Shown here one piece after another: positions 1-5,861 of a stretch of 6,087 nt of DNA. The stretch is taken from contig DUES01000212.1 in assembly GCA_011192055.1 (NCBI GenBank), positions 3,399 to 9,485 on the forward strand, given 5' to 3'. Made by a program: the position numbers and the translations under genes. This DNA is from Dehalococcoidia bacterium. GTDB taxonomy: Bacteria; Chloroflexota; Dehalococcoidia; Dehalococcoidales; Fen-1064. Within the stretch, counting starts at the first letter, position 1, and each line of letters begins with the position of its first letter. Under the pieces are notes generated by a model, which had not been told where the DNA came from, searched no databases, and saw nothing but the letters and a program-made list of their open reading frames with translations.

Positions 1-999
1 GTTACTGGCTGGACGCTGGGCTATGCGGTCGATGCAATCAGGGCTGACCTGAGGCCGTTCGAAGAGTTTACCTCGGGCTTTGCTTCCCTCTGGTTCTTCC
101 TGGCGGTAGCCGTCCTTTGCTTTGTCGTAATGCGGCGCGGTGTCAGAGGTCTCGAAAGCATGGGTAAATTCCTGCTCCCGCTGCTTTTCGTAATAGTCGG
201 CGGCCTTGCCATCTATTCGCAGACTCTTTCGGGGGCAAGCCAGGCCCGTGACTTCTACTTCAGCTTTGACATGGACCGCTTTCTGGAACTCACAACCTGG
301 CGGATGGCGGCAGGGCAGGCGTTCTACTCGCTGGCTATCGGTCAGGGCTTCCTTATCACCTACGGGAGCTATATACCAAAGGGTGTCAATATTGCGAATT
401 CTTCCGCAGCCGTGGCGGTGACGAATTCGGTAATCTCGATCACGGCAGGCCTGATGGTATTTCCGATAGTATTCACATTCGGCATCGCCCCCGACACAGG
501 CAGCGCACTGTCTTTCACTGCATTTCCCATGGTCTTTGATAAGCTTGCTGGAGGCCTGTTCATAGGCATAGCCTTCTACATTCTGCTATTCGTAGCTGCA
601 TTCACATCTTGTGTCGGTGGGTTAGCATCCGTGCTCGCTCCAATGCGAGATGAGTTTCACTTGTCCCGAGGCTGGGCGGCATTGGTTGTAGTCGCTATCG
701 TCACGGCACTGGGAGTCCCCTCGGCATTGAGCTTCACCACCGTGGGGCTTACCGTCGGCGGGAAGCCATTTCTGGATGTGATAGACCAGGTCACAGGTTC
801 TGGAGTAGTACTCGTGGCAGGCATCGTTGGTGCAGGACTGATAGCCTGGCGGCTTCCCAGAAAACGCCTTCTGGCCGCGATAAACAACCACAGGCAGCCA
901 GCCTGGCTAATCACCATTTCTGAGAACTGGTTCATCCTGGTGGGCCGTTACCTGCTGTTGGCGGGTGTGGCGTTACTACTTGCCAATTATCTGTTCTAG
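1..999 (+). CDS. Sodium-dependent transporter, NSS (SLC6/LeuT-like) family, 3' part
   Basis: The 5' end lies outside the window; the frame is open from base 1 and gives 332 residues. This is an integral membrane symporter that uses the Na+ gradient to import amino acids or related small molecules; the substrate cannot be read from sequence. The first residues (GWTLGYAV) match LeuT helix TM3, and hydrophobic segments for TM4 to TM11 follow. The family block GQAFYSLAIG with the following TYGSY (about residues 105-124 of the fragment) is TM6 and the loop after it. Asn142 in TM7 fits the Na1 site, and the Thr-Ser pair at 202-203 (AFTSC) in TM8 fits the Na2 site. Where LeuT has Thr254 and Ser256, this protein appears to have Ser110 and Ala112. 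It ends after TM11, as in the shorter 11-helix bacterial members such as MhsT, rather than with a twelfth helix. It converges on the hydrolase gene. Family assignment is firm; substrate is open. Confidence 0.93.
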   Translation, partial: VTGWTLGYAVDAIRADLRPFEEFTSGFASLWFFLAVAVLCFVVMRRGVRGLESMGKFLLPLLFVIVGGLAIYSQTLSGASQARDFYFSFDMDRFLELTTWRMAAGQAFYSLAIGQGFLITYGSYIPKGVNIANSSAAVAVTNSVISITAGLMVFPIVFTFGIAPDTGSALSFTAFPMVFDKLAGGLFIGIAFYILLFVAAFTSCVGGLASVLAPMRDEFHLSRGWAALVVVAIVTALGVPSALSFTTVGLTVGGKPFLDVIDQVTGSGVVLVAGIVGAGLIAWRLPRKRLLAAINNHRQPAWLITISENWFILVGRYLLLAGVALLLANYLF

Positions 1000-1083
1000 A
1001 AACAAGTGAATAGCGCCAAGACAATGGTAATGGTGCTGGTCAGTCTATCGGTGTTGGGAGAAGTCAAGGCAGTCTTCAGGGGG

Positions 1084-1112
1084 TTACCTGTCAGGCTGTG
1101 GTGCACAGGTAA
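1084..1112. repeat. 8-bp perfect inverted repeat between convergent genes
   Basis: TTACCTGT (1084-1091) and ACAGGTAA (1105-1112) are exact reverse complements separated by 13 bases. The repeat lies in the 204-bp gap between the 3' ends of the transporter and hydrolase genes. RNA from either strand could fold into an 8-bp hairpin, so a bidirectional terminator or processing site is possible. No proper T-tract follows on the + strand (only a mildly T-rich stretch, 1116-1129), so a classical intrinsic terminator is not supported. A dyad bound by a regulator is the other option. I see no convincing gene or RNA in the rest of this gap. Confidence 0.45.
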
Positions 1113-1203
1113 GCTGTTCGTTCTTCATCTACCCATATGAGCACACCGGGCGGGTATTCAAGGTTAAGACAGATTGTGGAACACCAGAGATCTGACGCAT
1201 CAT

Positions 1204-2022
1204 TCAATTCCCCGCAACATACTCCAGGATGAATGCACTCAGACCTTCTTCATAATGCTTGCCTGATGTGATGAACCCTTCATTATGGGTGCCAGAGATT
1301 TCGAGGAATCTCTTGGGCTCCTTCGCCACCTCAAACAGTTGCCGTCCGTGTCCAAAGGGCATTATTTCATCATCGCGACTGTGGACAATCAGAACGGGGC
1401 AATCCACTCTACCCAGGTACTCCGCCGTATCGTATTTAAAACGCGATAGCCACCTTACCGGAAGGTAGGGATAGAGTGTGGCAGCAATATCGGGAAGGGA
1501 TGTTAATGTTGACTCAAGGATAAGTCCCTTTGGCGGGTGGGTCTGAGCAAGCCACGAGGCAATCGCACCACCAAGTGACCGTCCAAAAATAACTATCTGG
1601 TCCGGATTTACCTGGCGTGTTTCAATCAAGTACCGCCACGCAGCCTCAGCATCTTTGTAGGTGCCCTGCTCCGTGGGCTTTCCCTTACTCTGGCCGTAGC
1701 CTCGGTAATCGAAAATGAAAACGTCCAGTCCGAGTCGATGAAACATCTGAATGGACTCTAACCGGTGTGATATATTACCTGCGTTACCATGGCAGAATAG
1801 AATCACACCACGGGCACCGGCGCTGGGTATAAACCAACCAGAGAGCTCGACCCTGTCTGAGGTTTCAAATGAGACGTTCTCGAAGTTGAGCTCAATGCTA
1901 CCTGGGTCCGCCACAAGAATGCGTTCAGGATAGTACACATAGTGAGACTGAAAAATGAAGAGTAGGCCGGCAAAGATGATGTAGGCGCCGGCGACAGCGA
2001 CAACAACCCAGATGCCTGGCAT
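1204..2022 (-). CDS. Membrane-anchored alpha/beta hydrolase, Bem46/ABHD13-like
   Basis: Using the start chosen here the protein has 272 residues. An N-terminal hydrophobic segment (about 4-25) is followed by a short YYPER-type linker, so it is probably an inner-membrane signal anchor with the catalytic domain attached. The domain shows the oxyanion-side motif HGNAGN (78-83), the strand/turn motif DYRGYG (105-110), the nucleophile elbow GRSLGG with Ser149, the acid Asp218 in DDEIMPF, and His246 in GTHNEGF. That is a complete Ser-Asp-His triad in the order expected for the family, so an active serine hydrolase (esterase or acylhydrolase) is likely; the substrate is unknown. The frame extends upstream to a GTG at 2121. 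I prefer the ATG at 2022 because GGAAGGGA sits 6 nt before it and because the protein then begins directly with the membrane anchor. An intermediate ATG at 2067 has no visible ribosome binding site. The gene is transcribed in the same direction as the tRNA-Ala gene upstream. Confidence 0.9.
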   Translation of the reverse strand: MPGIWVVVAVAGAYIIFAGLLFIFQSHYVYYPERILVADPGSIELNFENVSFETSDRVELSGWFIPSAGARGVILFCHGNAGNISHRLESIQMFHRLGLDVFIFDYRGYGQSKGKPTEQGTYKDAEAAWRYLIETRQVNPDQIVIFGRSLGGAIASWLAQTHPPKGLILESTLTSLPDIAATLYPYLPVRWLSRFKYDTAEYLGRVDCPVLIVHSRDDEIMPFGHGRQLFEVAKEPKRFLEISGTHNEGFITSGKHYEEGLSAFILEYVAGN

Positions 2023-2028
2023 GAGAAG

Positions 2029-2036
2029 TCCCTTCC
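2029..2036 (-). promoter_or_regulatory. Ribosome binding site deciding the hydrolase start
   Basis: On the minus strand GGAAGGGA ends 6 nt before the ATG at 2022. Neither the in-frame GTG at 2121 nor the ATG at 2067 has a comparable purine-rich element, so this site supports the shorter, 272-residue protein. Confidence 0.6.
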
Positions 2037-2174
2037 ATTTCAGCAGACTTCGCCCGAGAGGTTTCATTTTTATGTACACGTAGACAGTCTGTTTGATACT
2101 TGCCCGTTTCCGGGACGACACTAACTCACGGGAAGAAACTTACAGGGTATCAGTTCTGCCTGTTGTCACCCCTT

Positions 2175-2250
2175 TGGTGGAGATAGGGGGACTCGAACCC
2201 CCAACCTCTGCATTGCGAACGCAGCGCTCTCCCTGTTGAGCTATATCCCC
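2175..2250 (-). tRNA. tRNA-Ala(CGC), CCA encoded
   Basis: Read on the minus strand, the 76 bases fold into a full cloverleaf. The acceptor stem GGGGATA pairs with TATCTCC and includes a G3:U70 wobble pair, the classic alanine identity element. The D arm is GCTC/GAGC, with GG in its loop. The anticodon stem CTGCG/TGCAG has a G:U closing pair and the 7-base loop TTCGCAA. The T arm is GGGGG/CCCCC around TTCGAGT. The anticodon CGC (genomic 2215-2217) reads GCG codons. The discriminator is A, and the terminal CCA (2175-2177) is encoded in the DNA, so it need not be added by the CCA-adding enzyme. The variable loop is 5 bases. The gene is divergent from gatB and lies 152 bp upstream of the hydrolase start on the same strand. 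Confidence 0.98.
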
Positions 2251-2265
2251 ATGCCTACAGGGTAC

Positions 2266-2274
2266 ATTGTAACA
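2266..2274 (-). promoter_or_regulatory. Putative extended -10 promoter element of the tRNA-Ala gene
   Basis: On the minus strand the bases read TGTTACAAT, an extended -10 (TGn followed by TACAAT), ending 15 bases before the tRNA 5' end at 2250. That leaves room for a short leader to be trimmed by RNase P. The -35 region about 17 bases further upstream (near 2289-2295) reads GTGACT-like and is poor, which would fit an extended -10 promoter. A competing candidate is a perfect minus-strand TATAAT at 2296-2301, also without a clear -35 hexamer. Placement is inference from consensus matching. Confidence 0.45.
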
Positions 2275-2283
2275 CGTCATTCC

Positions 2284-2312
2284 TTGTCAGTCACCATTAT
2301 ACTTGATATACT
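2284..2312 (+). promoter_or_regulatory. Sigma70-type promoter of the gatB-secG transcript
   Basis: TTGTCA (2284-2289) and TATACT (2307-2312) are separated by exactly 17 bases; each differs from the housekeeping consensus by one base. Transcription would start near 2319-2320, giving a leader of about 24 nt. That leader carries AGGA at 2333-2336, 6 nt before the gatB ATG. It is the best promoter match noticed in the window. A second TATACT at 2298-2303 lacks a correctly spaced -35. Confidence 0.7.
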
Positions 2313-2342
2313 GAGTACGAACCTCTCAGGACAGGAAACACC

Positions 2343-3815
2343 ATGGAATTTGAGACAGTTATCGGGCTGGAGGTACATGTTCAACTCCAGACCCGCAGTA
2401 AAATGTTCTGCTGCTGCGGTACAGACTACGCCAGTGCACCACCGAACACCCACGTCTGCCCCGTCTGCCTCGGTATGCCCGGGGTTCTCCCCGTCATCAA
2501 CCAGCAGGCAGTAGAGTTCACGGCAATGACGGCGCTGGCCCTTAACTGTTCTGTCTCTGAATATACCAAGTTCGACCGTAAGAACTATCCGTATCCCGAC
2601 CTCATGAAAGGGTACCAGATTTCGCAGTACGACGCCCCAATCGGCCTCAGCGGATGGATGGATGTTGATGTCGACGGCCAGACCCGCCGGATAGGTATCA
2701 CGCGCGTTCATCTCGAAGAGGACACTTCCAGGCTCACTCACCGCACCGGTTTCGACGAATCATACAGCCTGGTTGACGTTAACCGCTCCGGCGTACCGCT
2801 GATGGAGGTTGTCGGTGAGCCGGACCTGCGGTCCCCCGAGGAAGCCCGGCAATACCTCATGAAGCTGCGTACTATATTACGATACCTCGGTGTGTCAACC
2901 GCTAACATGGAAGAGGGCAGCTTCCGCTGTGACGCCAATATCAGCATCCGCCCTAAGAATTCCGAAGAGCTTGCCGCCAAGGTAGAAGTAAAGAATATGA
3001 ACAGCTTCAGGGCAGTATACCACGCCCTGGAATATGAAGAGACCAGGCAGAGAAAAGCTGCCAGTCGTGATGAACGGCTCGTGCAGGAGACCCGGGGTTG
3101 GGTTGAGGAAGACAATAAAACAGTATCACAGCGAAGCAAGGAATACGCCCACGACTACCGGTACTTCCCCGAACCGGACCTGCCGCCACTCTCACTCAGT
3201 TCCGACTGGGTAGAGAAGATAAAGACACTGCTACCGGAGCTGCCCGAAGCCAAGCGGGACCGATTTATGGCCGATTATGACCTTTCACACTATGACGCCA
3301 GCCTGCTGACCGCTTCACGGGAGATGGCCGATTACTTCGAGACCTGCCTGGAAACTGATTTACCGGCCGGTCTTTCGGTGCCCAGGAGGGCTAAAGCAAT
3401 AAGCAACTGGATTCTCGGAGAAGTCAGCCGGATAGTAAATGAAAATAATCTCGATATAACCGATTTCAATGAGCACGTCACCCCGAAAAAACTGGCCGGC
3501 CTGCTCGTGATGGAATCGAAGAATACTATCAACACGGCAACAGCCAAGTCCGTCCTCCGGAAAATGTATGAAACAGCGAAAGACGCCGGGACCATCGTCC
3601 GGGAGGAAGGACTGGGCCAGATAACCGATACCGGAGAAATCGAAGAAGCAGTGGGTCAGGTAATCACAGCCAACCAGCAAGCGGTGGCTGACTATAAAGC
3701 GGGTAAAGACACGGCAGTAAAGTTCCTCGTCGGGCAGGTGATGAGAATTACGCGGGGACGCGCCAATCCGCAACTGGCCACCGAACTGCTGAAGAAGAAA
3801 TTAGGGGACGAATAG
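2343..3815 (+). CDS. gatB: Aspartyl/glutamyl-tRNA(Asn/Gln) amidotransferase subunit B
   Basis: 490 residues, the normal GatB length. With GatA and GatC it converts Glu-tRNA(Gln), and in many bacteria Asp-tRNA(Asn), to the amidated forms. GatB binds the charged tRNA and ATP and activates the acyl group, using ammonia supplied by GatA. The N-terminal cradle domain opens with [10 protein letters not shown] (6-15). It carries a cysteine cluster (Cys23-25 with Cys39 and Cys42 in CPVCLGMPG) fitting the family's zinc site. Further family blocks are [23 protein letters not shown] (77-95), HLEEDTSR (123-130), the signature [11 protein letters not shown] (146-156) and [10 protein letters not shown] (195-204). 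The C-terminal part (from about 350, with the GRANPQLA block near the end) is the helical plus YqeY-like tail domain that holds the tRNA. The ATG has AGGA 6 nt upstream and its own promoter. gatA and gatC are not next to it in this window. Confidence 0.98.
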   Translation: MEFETVIGLEVHVQLQTRSKMFCCCGTDYASAPPNTHVCPVCLGMPGVLPVINQQAVEFTAMTALALNCSVSEYTKFDRKNYPYPDLMKGYQISQYDAPIGLSGWMDVDVDGQTRRIGITRVHLEEDTSRLTHRTGFDESYSLVDVNRSGVPLMEVVGEPDLRSPEEARQYLMKLRTILRYLGVSTANMEEGSFRCDANISIRPKNSEELAAKVEVKNMNSFRAVYHALEYEETRQRKAASRDERLVQETRGWVEEDNKTVSQRSKEYAHDYRYFPEPDLPPLSLSSDWVEKIKTLLPELPEAKRDRFMADYDLSHYDASLLTASREMADYFETCLETDLPAGLSVPRRAKAISNWILGEVSRIVNENNLDITDFNEHVTPKKLAGLLVMESKNTINTATAKSVLRKMYETAKDAGTIVREEGLGQITDTGEIEEAVGQVITANQQAVADYKAGKDTAVKFLVGQVMRITRGRANPQLATELLKKKLGDE

Positions 3816-3819
3816 CATA

Positions 3820-4038
3820 ATGCAGACTGCGTTGAATGTGCTCCAGATAGTAATATCGGCAGCCCTCGGACTGGTCATTCTCTTACAGGTAAAGGGCGGC
3901 GGCCTGGGAGGTATTTTCGGCCAGGCCGATTCCGTTTACCGGACAAAAAGGGGACTGGAGAGAAGACTCTTCCAGCTTACTATCGTTCTGGCTTTTACTT
4001 TCGTAATCATGTCCATAGTATCTCTCAAGGCTTCCTGA
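3820..4038 (+). CDS. secG: Preprotein translocase subunit SecG
   Basis: 72 residues with two membrane helices (about 3-23 and 50-68), the usual SecG layout. SecG sits beside SecYE in the cytoplasmic membrane and assists SecA-driven protein export. The conserved block between the helices is present: LLQVKGGGLGGIFGQ (21-35), followed by a basic stretch with RGLERRL (44-50). The ATG lies 4 nt after the gatB stop. The only purine-rich element is AGGGG (3803-3807) inside the gatB tail, about 12 nt away, so translational coupling to gatB is likely. It ends 12 nt before the next gene. Identification rests on the motif and topology, which are characteristic despite the small size. Confidence 0.93.
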   Translation: MQTALNVLQIVISAALGLVILLQVKGGGLGGIFGQADSVYRTKRGLERRLFQLTIVLAFTFVIMSIVSLKAS

Positions 4039-4050
4039 ATACTAAATAGT

Positions 4051-4857
4051 ATGAGCACTGTAATAACCCTGACCACGGATTTCGGACTGGATGACGCCTA
4101 CGTTGCTGCGATAAAGGGTGTCATCCTGGGTATAAACCCCGAAGCCAGGCTGGTTGATATCTGCCACACCATCAGACCGCAAGCTATTTCTCAGGCCGCG
4201 TTTATCCTGAGTACGGCATACCCGTTCTTCCCCACGGAAACAGTACATCTGGTAGTCGTTGACCCCGGAGTGGGCAGCGAACGAAAGGCTATCATAATGA
4301 GAACGCCATCGGCTTACTTTGTTGCCCCGGACAACGGTGTCCTGAGCTACGTAGTCGATGACTGTTCCTCCAATAAAGATCAGATAGAGACCATCTCCGT
4401 CACCAATTCCCGATACTGGCGCTCACCGGTCAGCGCTACGTTTCACGGACGGGATATCTTCGCCCCGGTAGCAGCATATCTCTCGCTTGGGTATCAGCCG
4501 AATGATTTTGGAGAGGGTATCGCCTCCGTTAAAACGTTACAAATAGCCAAACCACTACGAAATCCGGACGACTCGATAACGGGTACTATCCGGCATATTG
4601 ACTCCTTTGGCAACCTGATTACGAATATCAGGCACCGTGACCTGCCCTCAGGACCAGACAACATGGTCACTGAAATCAGCGGCAGGAAGATTACGGGGCT
4701 GGCCCATACTTACGCTGACGGTGAAGGGCTGATGGCACTCATAGGGAGCAGCGGATACCTGGAGATTTCCGTTAAAGACGGCAGCGCCCGTGACCTGCTC
4801 GGTGCTGAAGTCGGTGACGAATTAATACTACGAACGATTGCTGGTGACAGGCGTTGA
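4051..4857 (+). CDS. SAM hydroxide adenosyltransferase (DUF62 / SAM_HAT family)
   Basis: 268 residues, full family length. Members studied in other prokaryotes hydrolyse S-adenosylmethionine to adenosine and methionine with an activated water; relatives include the fluorinase and chlorinase. The start ITLTTDFGLDDAYV (5-18) is the family hallmark. The Asp-Arg-His set known for the hydrolytic enzymes is present as Asp71 and Arg78 (in VVDPGVGSER) and His132 (in FHGRDIF). APDNG (92-96) and DSFGNLITN (184-192) are further conserved blocks, the latter at the entry to the C-terminal beta-barrel domain. I see none of the changes that would suggest halogenase activity, but I cannot align it here. The ATG follows secG by 12 nt. 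There is no clear ribosome binding site (a weak AAGG at 4027-4030 is too far), so translation is probably coupled to secG. Confidence 0.95.
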   Translation: MSTVITLTTDFGLDDAYVAAIKGVILGINPEARLVDICHTIRPQAISQAAFILSTAYPFFPTETVHLVVVDPGVGSERKAIIMRTPSAYFVAPDNGVLSYVVDDCSSNKDQIETISVTNSRYWRSPVSATFHGRDIFAPVAAYLSLGYQPNDFGEGIASVKTLQIAKPLRNPDDSITGTIRHIDSFGNLITNIRHRDLPSGPDNMVTEISGRKITGLAHTYADGEGLMALIGSSGYLEISVKDGSARDLLGAEVGDELILRTIAGDRR

Positions 4858-4952
4858 TATCCATTATCCAGGTAATATACCGGTAACAATACATCGCTGG
4901 ATTATATAACATATGCTTGACCAGTCGCTAATCAAAACTAGAGGAGGAACAA
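4858..4952. other. 95-bp spacer before the prenyltransferase gene
   Basis: This AT-rich spacer has TA-rich steps around 4901-4914 that could serve as a -10 region (TATAAC at 4905-4910), but no acceptable -35 lies 16-18 bases upstream. No hairpin with a T-tract is visible, so the upstream gatB-secG-SAM hydrolase transcript could read into the quinone genes. Whether the prenyltransferase has its own promoter is not decided by the sequence. Confidence 0.35.
4942..4947 (+). promoter_or_regulatory. Perfect AGGAGG ribosome binding site of the prenyltransferase
   Basis: AGGAGG ends 5 nt before the ATG at 4953. It is the strongest ribosome binding site seen in the window and fixes this start. Confidence 0.85.
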
Positions 4953-5858
4953 ATGAAAAAATGGTTAATGGTTATCCGGGCACCATTTCTACCGCTATCG
5001 GTAGTACTGGCTTTCCTCGGTGCCTGCATCGCCTGGTACGAGTCCCGGCAGTCAGGAGCAGATTTTGACTTCCATTTGGGGTACGCGTTTCTTGCAGGAT
5101 TCGGAATACTCCTTGCCCACATAAGTGTGGACGTTCTCAACGAGTATTTCGACTTTCGCAGCGGTATAGACCTTAAAACACAACGGACACCTTTCAGCGG
5201 GGGCAGCGGCGCTCTTCCCGCCGGCCTGATAACACCGCGTCAGGCCCTGTATCTCGGTATAGCAACCCTGGTGGTAATCATACCCCTGGGCATTTTCTTC
5301 ACTGTGGACAAAGGCCTGGCACTGCTGCCACTGCTCCTGGTAGCTGCTGTCCTGGTCGTCCTGTACACACCCCTCATCCTCAAGATGGGCTGGCCGGAAT
5401 GGGCACCGGGAGCCGGTATGGGTTCTCTCCCTGTTCTCGGAGCATTCTTCGTACACGCCGGCGCCTTTCCACTGGTAGCTGTGATAGCCGCAATACCATC
5501 CGGAATCCTGGTACATAACCTGCTGCTTCTCAATGAATTCCCGGACGTTGACGCAGATAAAACCGCCAGCCGCCGTACGTTACCAATCGTTATCGGCAAA
5601 CAAAAAGCAAGCCTGGTCTACTCTGCGTTAACCATACTGGTCTACCTGTGGATTATCGGTGCCGTAATAGCAAACGTCATGCCGCCGCTCACCCTGCTCG
5701 GTCTCCTCACCTTCCCCTGGGCAGTTAAAGCTATCCGCGGTTCCCTGAACTCTCATGATATGAACAAGTTAGTCCCGGCAATGGCCAGCAATGTCCTCGT
5801 TGTTCTGGTGACACAACTGCTTATCGGTATTGGCTATATTATTGCAGGGGTTTTATAA
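4953..5858 (+). CDS. UbiA-family prenyltransferase, MenA-like
   Basis: 301 residues, highly hydrophobic, with about nine membrane segments, as expected for UbiA enzymes. These transfer an isoprenoid chain from its diphosphate to an aromatic ring within the membrane. The first Asp-rich motif is DVLNEYFDFRSGID (60-73), with Asn63, Asp67 and Asp73. It is followed by TPFSGGSGALP (79-89), a block I associate with MenA-like members. The second motif is NEFPDVDADK (194-203), followed by RRTLPIVIG (207-215). These motifs bind Mg2+ and the diphosphate. The first motif has NE where E. coli MenA has ND. With the methyltransferase starting 3 nt downstream, the likely role is 1,4-dihydroxy-2-naphthoate polyprenyltransferase in menaquinone synthesis. 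Other UbiA substrates cannot be excluded from sequence alone, so no symbol is given. Start supported by AGGAGG. Confidence 0.9.
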   Translation: MKKWLMVIRAPFLPLSVVLAFLGACIAWYESRQSGADFDFHLGYAFLAGFGILLAHISVDVLNEYFDFRSGIDLKTQRTPFSGGSGALPAGLITPRQALYLGIATLVVIIPLGIFFTVDKGLALLPLLLVAAVLVVLYTPLILKMGWPEWAPGAGMGSLPVLGAFFVHAGAFPLVAVIAAIPSGILVHNLLLLNEFPDVDADKTASRRTLPIVIGKQKASLVYSALTILVYLWIIGAVIANVMPPLTLLGLLTFPWAVKAIRGSLNSHDMNKLVPAMASNVLVVLVTQLLIGIGYIIAGVL

Positions 5859-5861
5859 AGT

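Noticed and set aside
622..935. Two overlapping minus-strand frames of about 90 codons within the transporter gene
   Set aside because: They are antisense to conserved NSS helices, with no family resemblance and no convincing start signals.
2142..2163. Possible terminator hairpin just downstream of tRNA-Ala (minus strand ACAGG/CCTGT)
   Set aside because: The stem is only 5 bp with a 12-base loop, and the following bases (AAGTTTCTT) are not a real T-tract.
2277..2741. 154-codon minus-strand open frame overlapping the gatB start and its promoter
   Set aside because: It is antisense to the strongly conserved GatB coding region and shows no recognisable domain.
4866..4902. ATCCA ... TGGAT inverted repeat and the short GGTA-ATA-TACC dyad before the prenyltransferase gene
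   Set aside because: The arms are only 4-5 bp in an AT-rich spacer, expected by chance; no riboswitch-like conserved core is recognisable.
4917..4922. TTGACC as a -35 element before the prenyltransferase
   Set aside because: No -10-like hexamer lies 16-18 bases downstream; that position falls on the ribosome binding site region.
5052..5516. 154-codon minus-strand open frame inside the prenyltransferase gene
   Set aside because: It is low-complexity, Gln/Tyr/Cys-rich sequence antisense to a clear UbiA-family protein; a shadow frame.
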